Notes: generated from the letters alone by a model not told the origin. 64,000 bases of DNA from DATAGZ01 sp036263455 (GCA_036263455.1 DATAGZ010000009.1:1-64000); one strand, 5' to 3'; shown: positions 35,221 to 44,695, counted from the first letter of the stretch. Numbers and translations are program-made.

Positions 35221-36638
35221 TATATTTCCGCATCGGCCGTGAAGTGGTTGAGAGCCAGCGCCCCGCTCGTGCCGTAATTGCCCATAACCGGGACCGGGAG
35301 AGACCGAGCGCTACCATACAATGTCGAGGTGATCGGGCGATTTCCGAAACTCGTATCCCAAGCGTTATTGAGAGACCCGTCGGAGGAGTACCAGGTCACG
35401 GTAGGCGTCGTTCGCTTCAGCATCGCATAAAAGCGAGCGTGCTGAACCAGCAAGGTCTGGCCGGCAAACAGGGGCGTATTCAGCACCCCCACGGTTGTTG
35501 CCGTGCCGGGCACCGTCGCTGTATCGTAGCTTTTTTCAAAATAGCGTTGGCATAAGGTAAGTTCTTGTCCTGCCAGCCGTGGCGGTGAGGGAACCAAATC
35601 GTTCCCCAAAGCTAGGTCTGCCCCCCAGAAGTCAATAGTACCGTTCTGGACGAACGTGCTTTCGGTCCACATCAAAATCGCAAGATTGCTAAACCCCCCA
35701 GGCAGTACGGTGGCAAAATTCATGAGGTTGGACTTAACGGCTGCGCCCGGTTGAACCGAGCCGGTGGCCACGACACTCAGATTCCCATTCGCCACGAAGA
35801 AGTTTCCAGGGGTATAGGTCGTGCTGGCCCAGTTATTGATAAGTGCCCGCGGCATGGCATCCGCGGTCCCGCTCCAGGCCAGCAATGCAAATCGCACCGG
35901 AATTGCGGAGGAAATTTGGGTTCGGCAGAGAAGTCTCACCGCCTGTCCTTGCAGATCAACGCAATTCCCAAACTCAATGATTTGACCGATACCAATACGC
36001 TTGGGTACCGCGTCAGGCTGAGTGAGGCGCAGAGCGCCAATATAGCCCGGTTCAGGTGCAACAATATTTCCCAGGGTTACGGTGCCCGTTTCGGTAATAA
36101 CGAACCAGCGGTCGTATCCATACGTCTGATTGGCGGCACTGGTTACACCGCGCTGATTGACATTCATATTATAATTGATGATGCGGTTGGTTAGGTGACT
36201 CGTGACGGAAATCCCGCCGTTGCGCTGATACCATAAGCATCGCCAAGTGCCGCCCCCCAGGCTTTCAAACTCCGCTGTATCGCCGGCCGCCGCCTGGATA
36301 TTGGCGCCCCCAGGAAGCAGGAGAGTGGCACTATAGATAATGAGCGGCGCACCAGAGAAAATGAGAATCCGTCGCAATCCTGCGGGCGCTGGCGTGGCAA
36401 CCGCGCTCAGGGCACCTATAGCAATATTGCCCGTGATAAGGACCGAGCCGTTCTGGCTCCCGAGATCGAGAATAGCAGCCGACGCCGCGACGGATTGCGC
36501 GACAAATTCGCTTGCGATGTCTGCCATCTGTTGGCGCAGGGCATTGTTGATATTGGCAGGGTTGCATCCCTCCGAAATATCGATGCCGCTAATAGCGGTA
36601 TTGGACAAAGGCACAGTGGCGTAATCTTTGATTGGCAT
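35220..36638 (-). CDS. Phage tail fibre/receptor-binding protein
   Basis: A 472-residue protein. The N terminus PIKDYATVPLSNTAISGI with NNALRQQMADIAS is a conserved virion-attachment module of short-tailed phage fibres. The remainder is low-complexity beta-rich sequence, and the segment LTLCQRYFEKSYDT near residue 375 is typical of these fibres. It would recognise the host surface. TAGGAGAGACC provides the ribosome site. Confidence 0.75.
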   Translation of the reverse strand: MPIKDYATVPLSNTAISGIDISEGCNPANINNALRQQMADIASEFVAQSVAASAAILDLGSQNGSVLITGNIAIGALSAVATPAPAGLRRILIFSGAPLIIYSATLLLPGGANIQAAAGDTAEFESLGGGTWRCLWYQRNGGISVTSHLTNRIINYNMNVNQRGVTSAANQTYGYDRWFVITETGTVTLGNIVAPEPGYIGALRLTQPDAVPKRIGIGQIIEFGNCVDLQGQAVRLLCRTQISSAIPVRFALLAWSGTADAMPRALINNWASTTYTPGNFFVANGNLSVVATGSVQPGAAVKSNLMNFATVLPGGFSNLAILMWTESTFVQNGTIDFWGADLALGNDLVPSPPRLAGQELTLCQRYFEKSYDTATVPGTATTVGVLNTPLFAGQTLLVQHARFYAMLKRTTPTVTWYSSDGSLNNAWDTSFGNRPITSTLYGSARSLPVPVMGNYGTSGALALNHFTADAEI

Positions 36639-36646
36639 GGTCTCTC

Positions 36647-37351
36647 CTATAGAAACGACAAGAGTTTCCCGCCCAGAGAAAGCGCGTTGCCCAATATGCT
36701 CCCTGAGTTGGAAGTCCTGCTTGTCGTCGTGCCGGTTTGATTGCCGATATTGAAGGAACTGCCCGAACTACCATAATTGCCATTGACGAGGTCAAGGAAG
36801 CGCTGGACTCGATTGAAACCGAAATTCTCACGATCGGACCCCGTCTCGCGCAACGCATCGAGATCGACATAATCCTGCTGCGCGAGCGTGGGCGCGAGCG
36901 CCGAGGCCCGGTCGAGCCGATTAAGCTCGGCCTGATAGTCGTTATAGGCGAGCTGCCCCACGGCGCCGGCAACCGCGCCGTCGTGGGCGCCGCTTCCATA
37001 ACGTCCCGATCTTTCATAAGTTTGATCGACGGCCTGACGCGCGAGATCGGCAGCCTTCTGGAAATAGGGATTGCCCTGATTAAGATAGGTGCCATTAAAA
37101 ATATTTTGCAGATAATCGTCGGCCCCACGGACAAGCGGTGACCCCGTTAAGGCGCGGTTCTGCTTGCCTTTCCAGGCAGCGATAGTCTGGTTGGAAGGCG
37201 CGCTCTGATTGTAGGCATTTTGCGCATCCTGAAATGCCGCGAGGAGATAAGGCTGCTGCGGCTGCCACGGCCCGCTATTCTGCAGGCTGAAGGAAAATGA
37301 ATTGCTCGAGCTGGTACTCTTGCTTTTGCTGTTTGAACCAAAAAGTCCCAT
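36647..37351 (-). CDS. Phage structural protein, possible internal/ejection protein
   Basis: A 234-residue protein starting MGLFGSNSKS with a Ser/Lys-rich N terminus, a helical middle (AFQDAQNAYNQ, AADLARQAVDQTYERSGRYG) and a Ser/Thr/Gly-rich tail. It lies between the tail fibre and the gp10-like gene, where podoviruses encode ejection or tail-needle proteins, but I cannot match it to a named family. The longer reading frame upstream to 37831 is out of frame with two other genes and is not used. Confidence 0.6.
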   Translation of the reverse strand: MGLFGSNSKSKSTSSSNSFSFSLQNSGPWQPQQPYLLAAFQDAQNAYNQSAPSNQTIAAWKGKQNRALTGSPLVRGADDYLQNIFNGTYLNQGNPYFQKAADLARQAVDQTYERSGRYGSGAHDGAVAGAVGQLAYNDYQAELNRLDRASALAPTLAQQDYVDLDALRETGSDRENFGFNRVQRFLDLVNGNYGSSGSSFNIGNQTGTTTSRTSNSGSILGNALSLGGKLLSFL

Positions 37352-37365
37352 GATATGTCCTGAGA

Positions 37366-37686
37366 TTATCCAATGATGAGAACCGAAAAAGCCCGGTCGG
37401 TCTGAGCCAGATTGAGATGGGCAATCGTGGCCTGGCCCTTGCCTTGTGCCGCAACATAGGTGGTGGCGAGCGCCGCCGCCGCATTCGCAGTTCGCGGTGT
37501 AAATGCGAGGTACGAAGACGCGGCGATGCGCTGATCGATCAATACCGTCGTGCCCGCGTTCGCGGCCAAGGTCAAAGATTGCACGGCATTGATTTTCCCA
37601 TTTAGTGCGGCGTTCACGGCGCGGGCGACATCTCGGCCACTTGCTCCGGCCGAGGGAAGCAGTGGTGTGGAGCTGGTGACTGTCAT
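37366..37686 (-). CDS. Small phage virion-associated protein, unknown function
   Basis: A 106-residue alanine-rich protein. Its ATG overlaps the gp10-like gene stop (ATGA), so it is translationally coupled to the tail module. There is no signal, membrane helix or recognisable domain. A minor structural role is inferred from position. Confidence 0.6.
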   Translation of the reverse strand: MTVTSSTPLLPSAGASGRDVARAVNAALNGKINAVQSLTLAANAGTTVLIDQRIAASSYLAFTPRTANAAAALATTYVAAQGKGQATIAHLNLAQTDRAFSVLIIG

Positions 37687-39146
37687 CGAGTTCCAGCGCC
37701 TTGCATTTGTTCGATATCGACCCCAAGAATATGAGTCCATAACGCACCCGGATCGGTGGACATTCGGATCCGATGATAGCGGCTGTTTGCGCGAAATATC
37801 GCCGAACCGTTAGGCTCCAGGCTGACGGCATTCAACCAGCGCGGCGCGAGATCGAGCCGGTCGCGGGTTCCGACCCCCACCGTGACGTTTACCGCTTTGC
37901 CCTCGACCAGGGGTCGAACCCGACCGAGCAATCCCCTCTTTCCCTCGACGATATTGACTTCCGATGCATCGACTGTAGCCGGAAGCGTGCCGCCATTGGC
38001 GTAGGCGCCGTAATGATTGGCATCGAAGGCGCCGAGCAACAGACGCCCTATACCCGACCAGACACCACTGTCCAATGAATAAGGTACATTATCGAGCCGG
38101 GGGTAAACCGCACCGATCTGCTCGAGCGACCATTGTTGCGAAGACAGGCTCGAATAGATGATTTCATGATTGCCCGGTAAGGCATGAGACCATCTATCCA
38201 CCACCCAATTATAAATCATCCATTCGTTGGGCGTGCCATCGGCTGAGGCGGTGTTGGGAAAACTCACGACATAAAGCGCACGCTCCGGGTCGATGGAAGA
38301 TGTCACGCGATGCGCGAAGGACGTGTTGAGGTTCGTCCAGAAATAGTTATCGACGCGCTCCGCGCCGATGGGCTGGACGAGTTGACCGCCGACAATCGTA
38401 TAAAAACCCGTACGATGAACGAAAAACGCCCGGTCGCTGAAGCCGGCGATGGAACCGGGAATACTGGCACCGATATTGGTGGCGATCTGGTCGCGCTGAA
38501 AAATCACCGCGCTGCCTGCGTAGGTGAACCGGTTGATGGCGAATTCACTGAAAACGATGGCAAATTCTCCACCCACCATGCCCTGCACCCAGCCGCCATC
38601 AGGCATGGATTGAATATCGGCCTGCGATTGACCGATCACCCACGCCTCGGGATTATTGATCGCCGACCATTGTACTGCCTGCGGATCACTCTGCAGATTG
38701 CCCAGAAAAAGAAAATCCCGCACCGGCACGGCATATTTGGCCACCGGCGGATTGCCGCCTAGCGTGGAAAAATTCGTCACCGCGCCGATGGTATTCTTTT
38801 GAGGTACATCGGCGCCATTGACGGCCACGGCAAGTTGACCGAATTGACAAAAGTTCCACTGCTGATCACTCCCTGTCCGGAAGATCGCAGCGCTAGCATC
38901 GACCCAGGCATTGCTGGTGTTAAGCCGATAGAGCTTGCTCGCGTCACCGGCATAGAAGCTGACGACATTCCCAGCGGATCGAAATGACGCTGCACCCTGA
39001 GCCCTTGTCAGAAGCGCATTCGTACTGAAATTGGCCAACGCCGCGAGCGGTGAATAGGAATGCGAGCGTGGCACGACGTTGAGGGCCTCGCCTGCCCCAC
39101 CTTGATAGAGCGGCCGATCTGGCATGAATTCAGCGACGCGGATCAT
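37683..39146 (-). CDS. P22 gp10-like DNA stabilisation / tail hub protein
   Basis: A 487-residue beta-rich protein with propeller-like repeating units (SLYRLNTSNAWVDAS, FLFLGNLQSDPQAVQWSAINNPEAW, FSDRAFFVHRTGFYTIVGG). These match the packaged-DNA stabilisation/tail hub proteins of P22-like podoviruses, which seal the portal after packaging and hold the tail. It overlaps the adaptor gene by four bases. Confidence 0.7.
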   Translation of the reverse strand: MIRVAEFMPDRPLYQGGAGEALNVVPRSHSYSPLAALANFSTNALLTRAQGAASFRSAGNVVSFYAGDASKLYRLNTSNAWVDASAAIFRTGSDQQWNFCQFGQLAVAVNGADVPQKNTIGAVTNFSTLGGNPPVAKYAVPVRDFLFLGNLQSDPQAVQWSAINNPEAWVIGQSQADIQSMPDGGWVQGMVGGEFAIVFSEFAINRFTYAGSAVIFQRDQIATNIGASIPGSIAGFSDRAFFVHRTGFYTIVGGQLVQPIGAERVDNYFWTNLNTSFAHRVTSSIDPERALYVVSFPNTASADGTPNEWMIYNWVVDRWSHALPGNHEIIYSSLSSQQWSLEQIGAVYPRLDNVPYSLDSGVWSGIGRLLLGAFDANHYGAYANGGTLPATVDASEVNIVEGKRGLLGRVRPLVEGKAVNVTVGVGTRDRLDLAPRWLNAVSLEPNGSAIFRANSRYHRIRMSTDPGALWTHILGVDIEQMQGAGTR

Positions 39147-39781
39147 GCTGTCCGCATGGCAAGAGGGGTGGCGTTATTCCGCGCCGCTTCGTCCTGTGCT
39201 GTGATGCCCGCGGCTGCACCGAAATAGAGGCCATGCCATTTCTGCAAACCCTGGTCATCTCCGCAATAGATCGCGGCCTCGAGAAGGGTCGCATAGAGAT
39301 ACAGATGCGGATAGGTGGCGAATACCGCATTGGTTCCGACAGCACCGAGCGATGCCGGCAGGGCGAAATAATCGAGCATCGCCGTATCTCCCGTACCGGG
39401 AACAGGGGTGATCTGCAGCTGCGTGCCTTCGATCGTATAGAAGCGCGAGCGTCCCGCTAGCCTGGCAGATACACAAGGCCAGAAATTCTGCGGCGACAGA
39501 TAGACGGTTTCTCCAATGTTGTTTCCGAGATGGATTCGCCGCAAAGCGAGATAGTCGGAAGGCAGCGTCGTAGATTGGCCGCTCAAGGGTAGGGTTAGGG
39601 ACTGCTCCATCTCCCTGAGCCGAAGGGGCGGAGAGGAAACCGCGCCGCCGGCGCCATAATAGATGCGCTTCTCGGCCAAGGCGACCAGGTCGGGAACGAT
39701 GGCCGTCAGTTCGGCATCATTGACCCGGGCAAGCCAATTCGGAACGGCGCCGATTAAATCGGCATAATTTTGCAAGCTCAT
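39143..39781 (-). CDS. Phage head-tail adaptor protein (SU10/P22 gp4 type)
   Basis: A 212-residue mostly helical protein beginning MSLQNYADLIGAVPNWLARVND, with the middle motif LPSDYLALRRIHLG and DYFALPASLGAVGTN. This resembles adaptor proteins that dock under the portal in short-tailed phages. It would form the first ring of the tail. Confidence 0.7.
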   Translation of the reverse strand: MSLQNYADLIGAVPNWLARVNDAELTAIVPDLVALAEKRIYYGAGGAVSSPPLRLREMEQSLTLPLSGQSTTLPSDYLALRRIHLGNNIGETVYLSPQNFWPCVSARLAGRSRFYTIEGTQLQITPVPGTGDTAMLDYFALPASLGAVGTNAVFATYPHLYLYATLLEAAIYCGDDQGLQKWHGLYFGAAAGITAQDEAARNNATPLAMRTA

Positions 39782-40086
39782 TACATCCAGCCCGATGAAG
39801 TTCGTAGAAAGCGAAGGTCCGGATCGTTGAGAAGACGACGCAATAGCGTTTCATTGCCCTTGGCGAGCGGATCGGCGCCGTATTGCTTTTTCCACAACTC
39901 GACGATCAATAGAGGAATGCTTGCGACATGCCGCCATTCCCTGCTCTTTGAGTATCCGTCGGTATCGTTATAGAGGCGCCGGTTTCGCTCGATGAGCGGC
40001 CCGATATCGCCTTCGATGAGGATTGTCGCCTCCTGCTCGCTTTCATCGAAATGAAGCGTTTCCACCCAGGCAGAAGTATGCTCCAT
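39781..40086 (-). CDS. Small phage structural protein, unknown function
   Basis: A 101-residue charged helical protein. ATG at 40086 is preceded directly by an in-frame GTG at 40089, either of which could start it; the sequence further upstream in this frame belongs to the preceding gene. The W-rich segment SKSREWRHVASIPLLIVELW is typical of small podovirus connector-region proteins, but no function can be named. Its stop abuts the adaptor ATG. Confidence 0.6.
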   Translation of the reverse strand: MEHTSAWVETLHFDESEQEATILIEGDIGPLIERNRRLYNDTDGYSKSREWRHVASIPLLIVELWKKQYGADPLAKGNETLLRRLLNDPDLRFLRTSSGWM

Positions 40087-40097
40087 CACGTGCGGGA

Positions 40098-40391
40098 TCA
40101 CGATTCGACCGGTACAACATTGAGCTTCGCGCCCGCCGTCTCCTGAAGATACGCAAGCGCGGTGAATTGCCGGGTCGCGAAAATCGCCGGCGTGTTTGGC
40201 GACAAAAGGATATCGCTGGTCGTCGCGGTTACCGTTCCGATCCCGAACTTCACATACAGGTATCCGGTACAAGACAGGCGGCAGTAGCGCGCCGGGCTTC
40301 CATTGGCATAGGTCGGCAAGGCCACCGACGCGCTGGTCGCGGCGCTGACGACCGTCACGCCGGGCGAGGCGATGGTGAGTGCATTATTCAT
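40098..40391 (-). CDS. Small phage capsid-associated protein
   Basis: A 97-residue beta-rich protein starting at 40391 behind GAGGA. It sits directly after the major capsid gene; phages often place a head decoration or stabilising protein there. The compact, cysteine-poor, Ser/Thr/Ala-rich composition is compatible with that. Family not recognised. Confidence 0.6.
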   Translation of the reverse strand: MNNALTIASPGVTVVSAATSASVALPTYANGSPARYCRLSCTGYLYVKFGIGTVTATTSDILLSPNTPAIFATRQFTALAYLQETAGAKLNVVPVES

Positions 40392-40448
40392 AAATATCCT
40401 CGGAAATTCGGAGGGCGGACCAGAAAGGATCCGGTCCACCCATACCGG

Positions 40449-41381
40449 TTAACTGAGATCGGCGATAATCCCCGAGCCCGCCTCGTTGCGTGCTTCGAGC
40501 GTATATTCCGCCTGGAGGATCGCCTTTTCCGCGTCGCCGGTCTTGGCCAGACTGATGCTTTGGAGCGGACGCAGATAAGCGGTCGCCCACAGGCTGGTAT
40601 CGAGCACGTGCAGATCGCGGTCGCGCTGGAAACGGTTTGCGACAATTTTGTGTTCGCCGAAATCCGAGACATAGACGTCGATCGCGGCGACGAGTTTCTT
40701 GTCTTCGCTTTGGTCGAAACGCGTAGCATTCCCGGTGAAGGCGCTGATATTTACCTTTTGCGTAGGCCCGCACATGATCAGATCGGGCGTGCCGCCATTG
40801 ACCCAGCAAGATTGGATCATCGTCTTGAGCATTGCTTCGGTGACCGGACGTTGCGTGCCGTCGGTTGCCGATGCGCTCGCGGTCCCATTGGCCCCGCCCG
40901 CGCCCCGGTTGGCATTGGTCTGATACCATCCGCACAGCGGACGAAGCTGACGCGCGACACTGGAAGACCCGGTGACCGGCGCCTGATTGTTGGTAAGAAC
41001 GAATTCGATATCGCGCTTTATTTCATTGCTCTTCTTGCGCAGCTGATAGACCAGCTCGCGTACGCGTCCGGCCTTGTCTACGGCGTCCAAGGTACCCGAG
41101 ACGACGACGTCCTTACTCGATATCTGGCAGCGATTGCCGACGCGCTGGGTCGGCGTGACCGCGGTGAAGGAGGAATAATCGTTACCTTCCAACTGGGCAT
41201 TGGCGCCTGCCGCCTGAAGCGTGTCGGTCTGCCACTCGTGATAAACGGCATTGGCCGTACTCGTCCCGATGGTGGACGAGAAGACCGTGTCGGTTGGCGA
41301 AATGGTAAAGATCACGTCAAGGAGATCTTCTCTTTGCCCGATCGTACTGAAGGTCAGGGCGGTATTGGTAATAACGGTCAT
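40449..41381 (-). CDS. Major capsid protein (SU10-like head protein)
   Basis: A 310-residue HK97-fold capsid protein. The N terminus TFSTIGQREDLLDVIFTISPTDTVF in its conserved parts, VYHEWQTDTL, and the C-terminal LHVLDTSLWATAYLRPL are typical of the SU10-type major head family. It follows the scaffold gene and has a GGAGAAAG ribosome site. No head-maturation protease is encoded nearby, consistent with a separate scaffold. Confidence 0.8.
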   Translation of the reverse strand: MTVITNTALTFSTIGQREDLLDVIFTISPTDTVFSSTIGTSTANAVYHEWQTDTLQAAGANAQLEGNDYSSFTAVTPTQRVGNRCQISSKDVVVSGTLDAVDKAGRVRELVYQLRKKSNEIKRDIEFVLTNNQAPVTGSSSVARQLRPLCGWYQTNANRGAGGANGTASASATDGTQRPVTEAMLKTMIQSCWVNGGTPDLIMCGPTQKVNISAFTGNATRFDQSEDKKLVAAIDVYVSDFGEHKIVANRFQRDRDLHVLDTSLWATAYLRPLQSISLAKTGDAEKAILQAEYTLEARNEAGSGIIADLS

Positions 41382-41389
41382 TCTTTCTC

Positions 41390-42292
41390 CTATAGAACTG
41401 CCTCGGCGAGCTTGACGATATCGTCGAGCTTGCCTGAGGCTAGGGCCTGTTGCTTGAGTTTTCTAATGGCGCGGTCCGTGCGATCGGCATCGTCGCCAAC
41501 GCCAGGTTTTTGAGTTCTGCTGGCCGTGAAGGGCTGCTTCTTCGCCTTGAGCGATTGGGCTGCTTGCTTGAGCTTTTGTCCCTCCAGCGCATCCTTGATC
41601 ATTAAAAAAATGCGGTGGTCGGGGATGCGATCGGCTTCCTCCGGCGTCAGGCCAAGCGAGGTAAGATAGGCATTCGCGTCCTCTTCGAAGCGCTGGCGCT
41701 TTTCGGGGTCGCGGAATTCGGGCGCCGCCGCCACAAAATTCGCCTGCGCCTGGCGCTTGCGCTGTGCCAGTTCCTCCTCCGCCATTTGGTTGTGGAGCTC
41801 GCGCGCCATGGCCATCTTCTTGCCAGCCAAGACGGCGTGGCCGTGCAGCTGGCTGAACAATTCAGGATCGGCCTGAGCCAGCCGTTGCCATTGGCCGGCA
41901 TCGATGTTCATCGAGGGATCGGCTTTCAGCATGCGGGTGACGGCTGCAAGCTGGTTCATGGCCTCGTCGCGCGACTGCGAGGCATCCTGCATGGCGTCTT
42001 CCCCGGACACCTTGTCGCGATAGGAAGCAATAAGGTCGGAGAGGGGAACGTCGCGGGCTTCGCCACCGATCTGAACGGAGAACGTCGGATCTTCCCCGGA
42101 ATCCGGTGTCGACTCGTCATCCCATTCCGGAGCGTCAGGGGCACTGGACTTGTCTTCGGCAGGGCCGCTGTCGGTTTCGGCGTCCTGCCGGTCGTCGAAG
42201 CCGAGTTCGCTCAGGATATAATCGATGATTCCCTGCTCGGTGCGAGCTTCGCCTTCCCCTCTTTCGAGAGGCGGCTTTTTACGTATTGCCAT
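41390..42292 (-). CDS. Phage scaffolding protein
   Basis: A 300-residue acidic, highly helical protein with an extended glutamate/aspartate-rich N-terminal half and a lysine/glutamine-rich C-terminal coil (EGQKLKQAAQSLKAKKQ). Composition and position directly before the major capsid gene identify it as the scaffold that templates procapsid assembly. ATG at 42292 has an AAAGGA ribosome site. An in-frame ATG 48 bases earlier lies in the leader. Confidence 0.7.
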   Translation of the reverse strand: MAIRKKPPLERGEGEARTEQGIIDYILSELGFDDRQDAETDSGPAEDKSSAPDAPEWDDESTPDSGEDPTFSVQIGGEARDVPLSDLIASYRDKVSGEDAMQDASQSRDEAMNQLAAVTRMLKADPSMNIDAGQWQRLAQADPELFSQLHGHAVLAGKKMAMARELHNQMAEEELAQRKRQAQANFVAAAPEFRDPEKRQRFEEDANAYLTSLGLTPEEADRIPDHRIFLMIKDALEGQKLKQAAQSLKAKKQPFTASRTQKPGVGDDADRTDRAIRKLKQQALASGKLDDIVKLAEAVL

Positions 42293-42362
42293 GGTTATCC
42301 TTTGGGTCAGAATGCTGAATGCGTTTCGGAACAGACGCATAGAAAATCCGGCTGGCCGCCGT

Positions 42363-42387
42363 AAAAAAAGCGGCCCCGAAAGGCCGC
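42363..42387 (-). terminator. Intrinsic terminator in the scaffold-capsid leader
   Basis: On the minus strand a perfect 7-bp stem (AGCGGCC / GGCCGCT) with loop CCGAAA (plus-strand reading) at 42370-42387 hmm is followed by a run of seven U residues (42363-42369). The stem begins roughly 20-25 bases after the predicted transcription start of the promoter at 42416-42442. It would end that transcript before the scaffold gene unless readthrough occurs, and it also ends read-through from the portal block. Confidence 0.75.
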
Positions 42388-42415
42388 TCCCGAATTAATC
42401 CAGCATATAATTCAT

Positions 42416-42442
42416 ATTATACCACGAAAGGTATTTCGTCAA
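42416..42442 (-). promoter_or_regulatory. Sigma70-like promoter with embedded palindrome, scaffold-capsid operon
   Basis: Minus strand: TTGACG (42437-42442), a 15-bp spacer and TATAAT (42416-42421). The spacer overlaps a perfect inverted repeat ACGAAA-GGTA-TTTCGT at 42424-42439, well placed to bind a regulator between the two promoter boxes. The spacer is two bases shorter than ideal, so activation could be needed. This would be a separate promoter inside the late region. Confidence 0.6.
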
Positions 42443-42473
42443 GGTAAAAGTTATAAATAAGTTAAATCGAAAC

Positions 42474-42740
42474 CTAGGGATAGGCATCTCCTCCCTCTCG
42501 TCTTTCGTGGCGCTGGGCGAGCTGGCCGGTTGTCATGATGGATTGCAGATCCTGGCGCACCCGCTCGATGAGTTTGACGCTCAGCCAGAGAAATTCCCGG
42601 GCTTGGGTATCCCGCGCCGGCGTCTCCTCCCATTGAGACAGGTATTCCTGGCGAAGCTGTGAGAAGGCGTCGCGCAACAGCGGTTCTTCCAGCAGCCGCT
42701 GCGCCTGCTCGCCGCGCCTGATATGCTGAATGGGAGACAT
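42474..42740 (-). CDS. Small phage protein after the portal gene
   Basis: An 88-residue charged helical protein starting two bases after the portal stop, with a GGAG ribosome site. It contains SQLRQEYLSQWEETPARDTQAREFLWL in its central helix region. Similar small genes are common between portal and scaffold in podovirus-like prophages, but no function is known to me. Confidence 0.6.
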   Translation of the reverse strand: MSPIQHIRRGEQAQRLLEEPLLRDAFSQLRQEYLSQWEETPARDTQAREFLWLSVKLIERVRQDLQSIMTTGQLAQRHERREGGDAYP

Positions 42741-42742
42741 GC

Positions 42743-44695
42743 CTACTCCTTGCTGTTCAGTTTTGCCTGCGCCAGGGCGATCTCATCCTGCGCCTTTCGA
42801 GCCTTGATGGCGAGTTCTCCCTGGATACGCGCGGCCTGGCTTGCGATGTCTGCCTCAAGTTTGCGCTGGGCCAAGGCAAGTTGCATCTGCTGCGGATCGT
42901 TGACGCCGCTCTGCGCCTGGGCCTGCTGACGCTCGGCGAGGATTTGCCGCGCCGTCTCGGAATCGGGATCCGTATAATAGGAATCGGGTGTCTTCAGCCC
43001 CGCCGCCTGGATCAACTTGGCCAGCTTGTTATATATGTTCTTAGGGGTCAGCATGACGCTCCCAGTGGCTGCCTGAAACTGCAACACCTGGTTATCGAGC
43101 CCGATGAATTGAAGCAAGCGCTGGACTTCCCTGTCGCGGTCGCCCGTCCCCAGCCCGACGGTCACGGTGACGTCATAATCGTCTTTCCATTCGCGGGGAT
43201 CCATGGCGACGAAGGCACCCCGCAGGCGAATGATCTGGGCGAAATTCTGGTGCTGGCAGACCAGGCGAAGTATCTTGCGGAAGGCCGCCGCCACGCCCGT
43301 CTCGGCGAAAACCCGCGCGATCAGCTCGATCCGCTGCTGACCGGCATTCATGATCTGGGCAATGCCGGTCGCAGTCTGGTTGAGCGTGTCGGCATCGAGT
43401 CCCTGGTTATAGCGCGTCACCCCAACCCGATTTTCGCGCACCGAATCGGCATATTCGATCAGTTGGTACGCATCGCCCAGGATATTCTGATGGGGCAAGG
43501 GCTGAATCGCGCCAGCGGATTTCACCCGAATGATGCCGCCGGGGCGTACGGTCAGAAGATCGTCGAGATTGACCTGGTTTTCAACGACGGCCATGCGATG
43601 GTCGACGGCGATATAAATATTATCGAGCATGCGCCGCCAGATTGCCGTCTTGATGTCCTGGATATCGTAGAGATAATCGGCCAGCGACTTGCCGATCAAT
43701 TTGAATGGCTGCAATATCGGGCTCAGGCTGGCAAAGGGATGATCGTCGACCTCCTCGTTTTCGAGAATAATGTCACCCTCGCCGCCCGCCAGTGTCACCT
43801 TGCGCATTTCCGCGATACCGTCGCCGTCGAAATCGACCTTAAGATAACATTCATAGACCGGAATGCGGCGCTGTGAAGGGTCCAGTCCACCATCGCTCAG
43901 GTGGCGCAGGCCATTTTCCTCATGGAAGCGCTGAATTTTTTCGGGCGAAAATCGCTCGTGTTGCGCCGCGCCCGCCGCAACGAGCAGGGCGCGGTCATAG
44001 CCGAGGGCAACCAAGTCCGAGAGCGAGCGCTCCACCCGGTGGGCAATAAAACCGCATTCCTCGATGGCGAGCGAGCGCGCGTGCGGCCCGATCAGAAATT
44101 CCTCCGGCGGCACCGCCATGATCCGAACGCGGCCCGCCCCGCGGCGGCGCATGGCCGTCACGTCGAAGACCGCTTGTCCGTCTTCCTGGCGCTCGCGCTG
44201 AACCACGCTCTCGATCGCTGGATCGGCGTGCAGAACATCGATTTCCTGCGCGGTGATGCCGCTATATTTCTCGCGGGTGCACTCGGAAGAATTATCCCAC
44301 CAAATCTTCAGGACGCCGAGCCGATAGAGTAGCGCGCTCTTGAACCAATCATGGAAAATGCGGAACCCATTATTCTGCTGGTTCCAGATCCAATTAATAT
44401 AATCGGTGGCCTGATCGGCGACGGCCTGGTCTTCTGGACCGTTGGGCTGAAACTCCACCACACGGTCGCCCGAGGAAAAGATGCGCATGAGCGACGGCAT
44501 CATGCCGTCGATCGCCTCGGCGACATCCCGAGACACGACCTGCGAACGGCCATCTTTCTCATCTCCACGCGGCTCGCCGTTATAATATTTGTCGGCTCGC
44601 ATCCTTTGCGCTGCCCAAGGGTCGCTGCCAGCGCCGCCATTCAAAGCCGCGCCGATATGCGCGGCAAGCAGACTACGCAATTCCCGCTCATCCAT
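42743..44695 (-). CDS. Phage portal protein (P22-like)
   Basis: A 650-residue portal subunit. The N terminus MDERELRSLLAAHIGAALNG leads into the wing region RSQVVSRDVAEAIDGMMPSL and TDYINWIWNQQNNGF, and a helical barrel ends the protein with Gln/Ala-rich coil. Twelve copies would form the DNA entry ring. Start at 44695 has a GGAGGCT ribosome site and slightly overlaps the small gene upstream; the longer frame to 44854 is not used. Confidence 0.8.
   Translation of the reverse strand: MDERELRSLLAAHIGAALNGGAGSDPWAAQRMRADKYYNGEPRGDEKDGRSQVVSRDVAEAIDGMMPSLMRIFSSGDRVVEFQPNGPEDQAVADQATDYINWIWNQQNNGFRIFHDWFKSALLYRLGVLKIWWDNSSECTREKYSGITAQEIDVLHADPAIESVVQRERQEDGQAVFDVTAMRRRGAGRVRIMAVPPEEFLIGPHARSLAIEECGFIAHRVERSLSDLVALGYDRALLVAAGAAQHERFSPEKIQRFHEENGLRHLSDGGLDPSQRRIPVYECYLKVDFDGDGIAEMRKVTLAGGEGDIILENEEVDDHPFASLSPILQPFKLIGKSLADYLYDIQDIKTAIWRRMLDNIYIAVDHRMAVVENQVNLDDLLTVRPGGIIRVKSAGAIQPLPHQNILGDAYQLIEYADSVRENRVGVTRYNQGLDADTLNQTATGIAQIMNAGQQRIELIARVFAETGVAAAFRKILRLVCQHQNFAQIIRLRGAFVAMDPREWKDDYDVTVTVGLGTGDRDREVQRLLQFIGLDNQVLQFQAATGSVMLTPKNIYNKLAKLIQAAGLKTPDSYYTDPDSETARQILAERQQAQAQSGVNDPQQMQLALAQRKLEADIASQAARIQGELAIKARKAQDEIALAQAKLNSKE

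Noticed and set aside
36647..37831. 394-residue frame extending upstream of the 234-residue phage gene
   Set aside because: The extra part overlaps two other well-supported phage genes out of frame and has arginine/histidine-rich, non-protein-like composition; the internal ATG at 37351 is the natural start.
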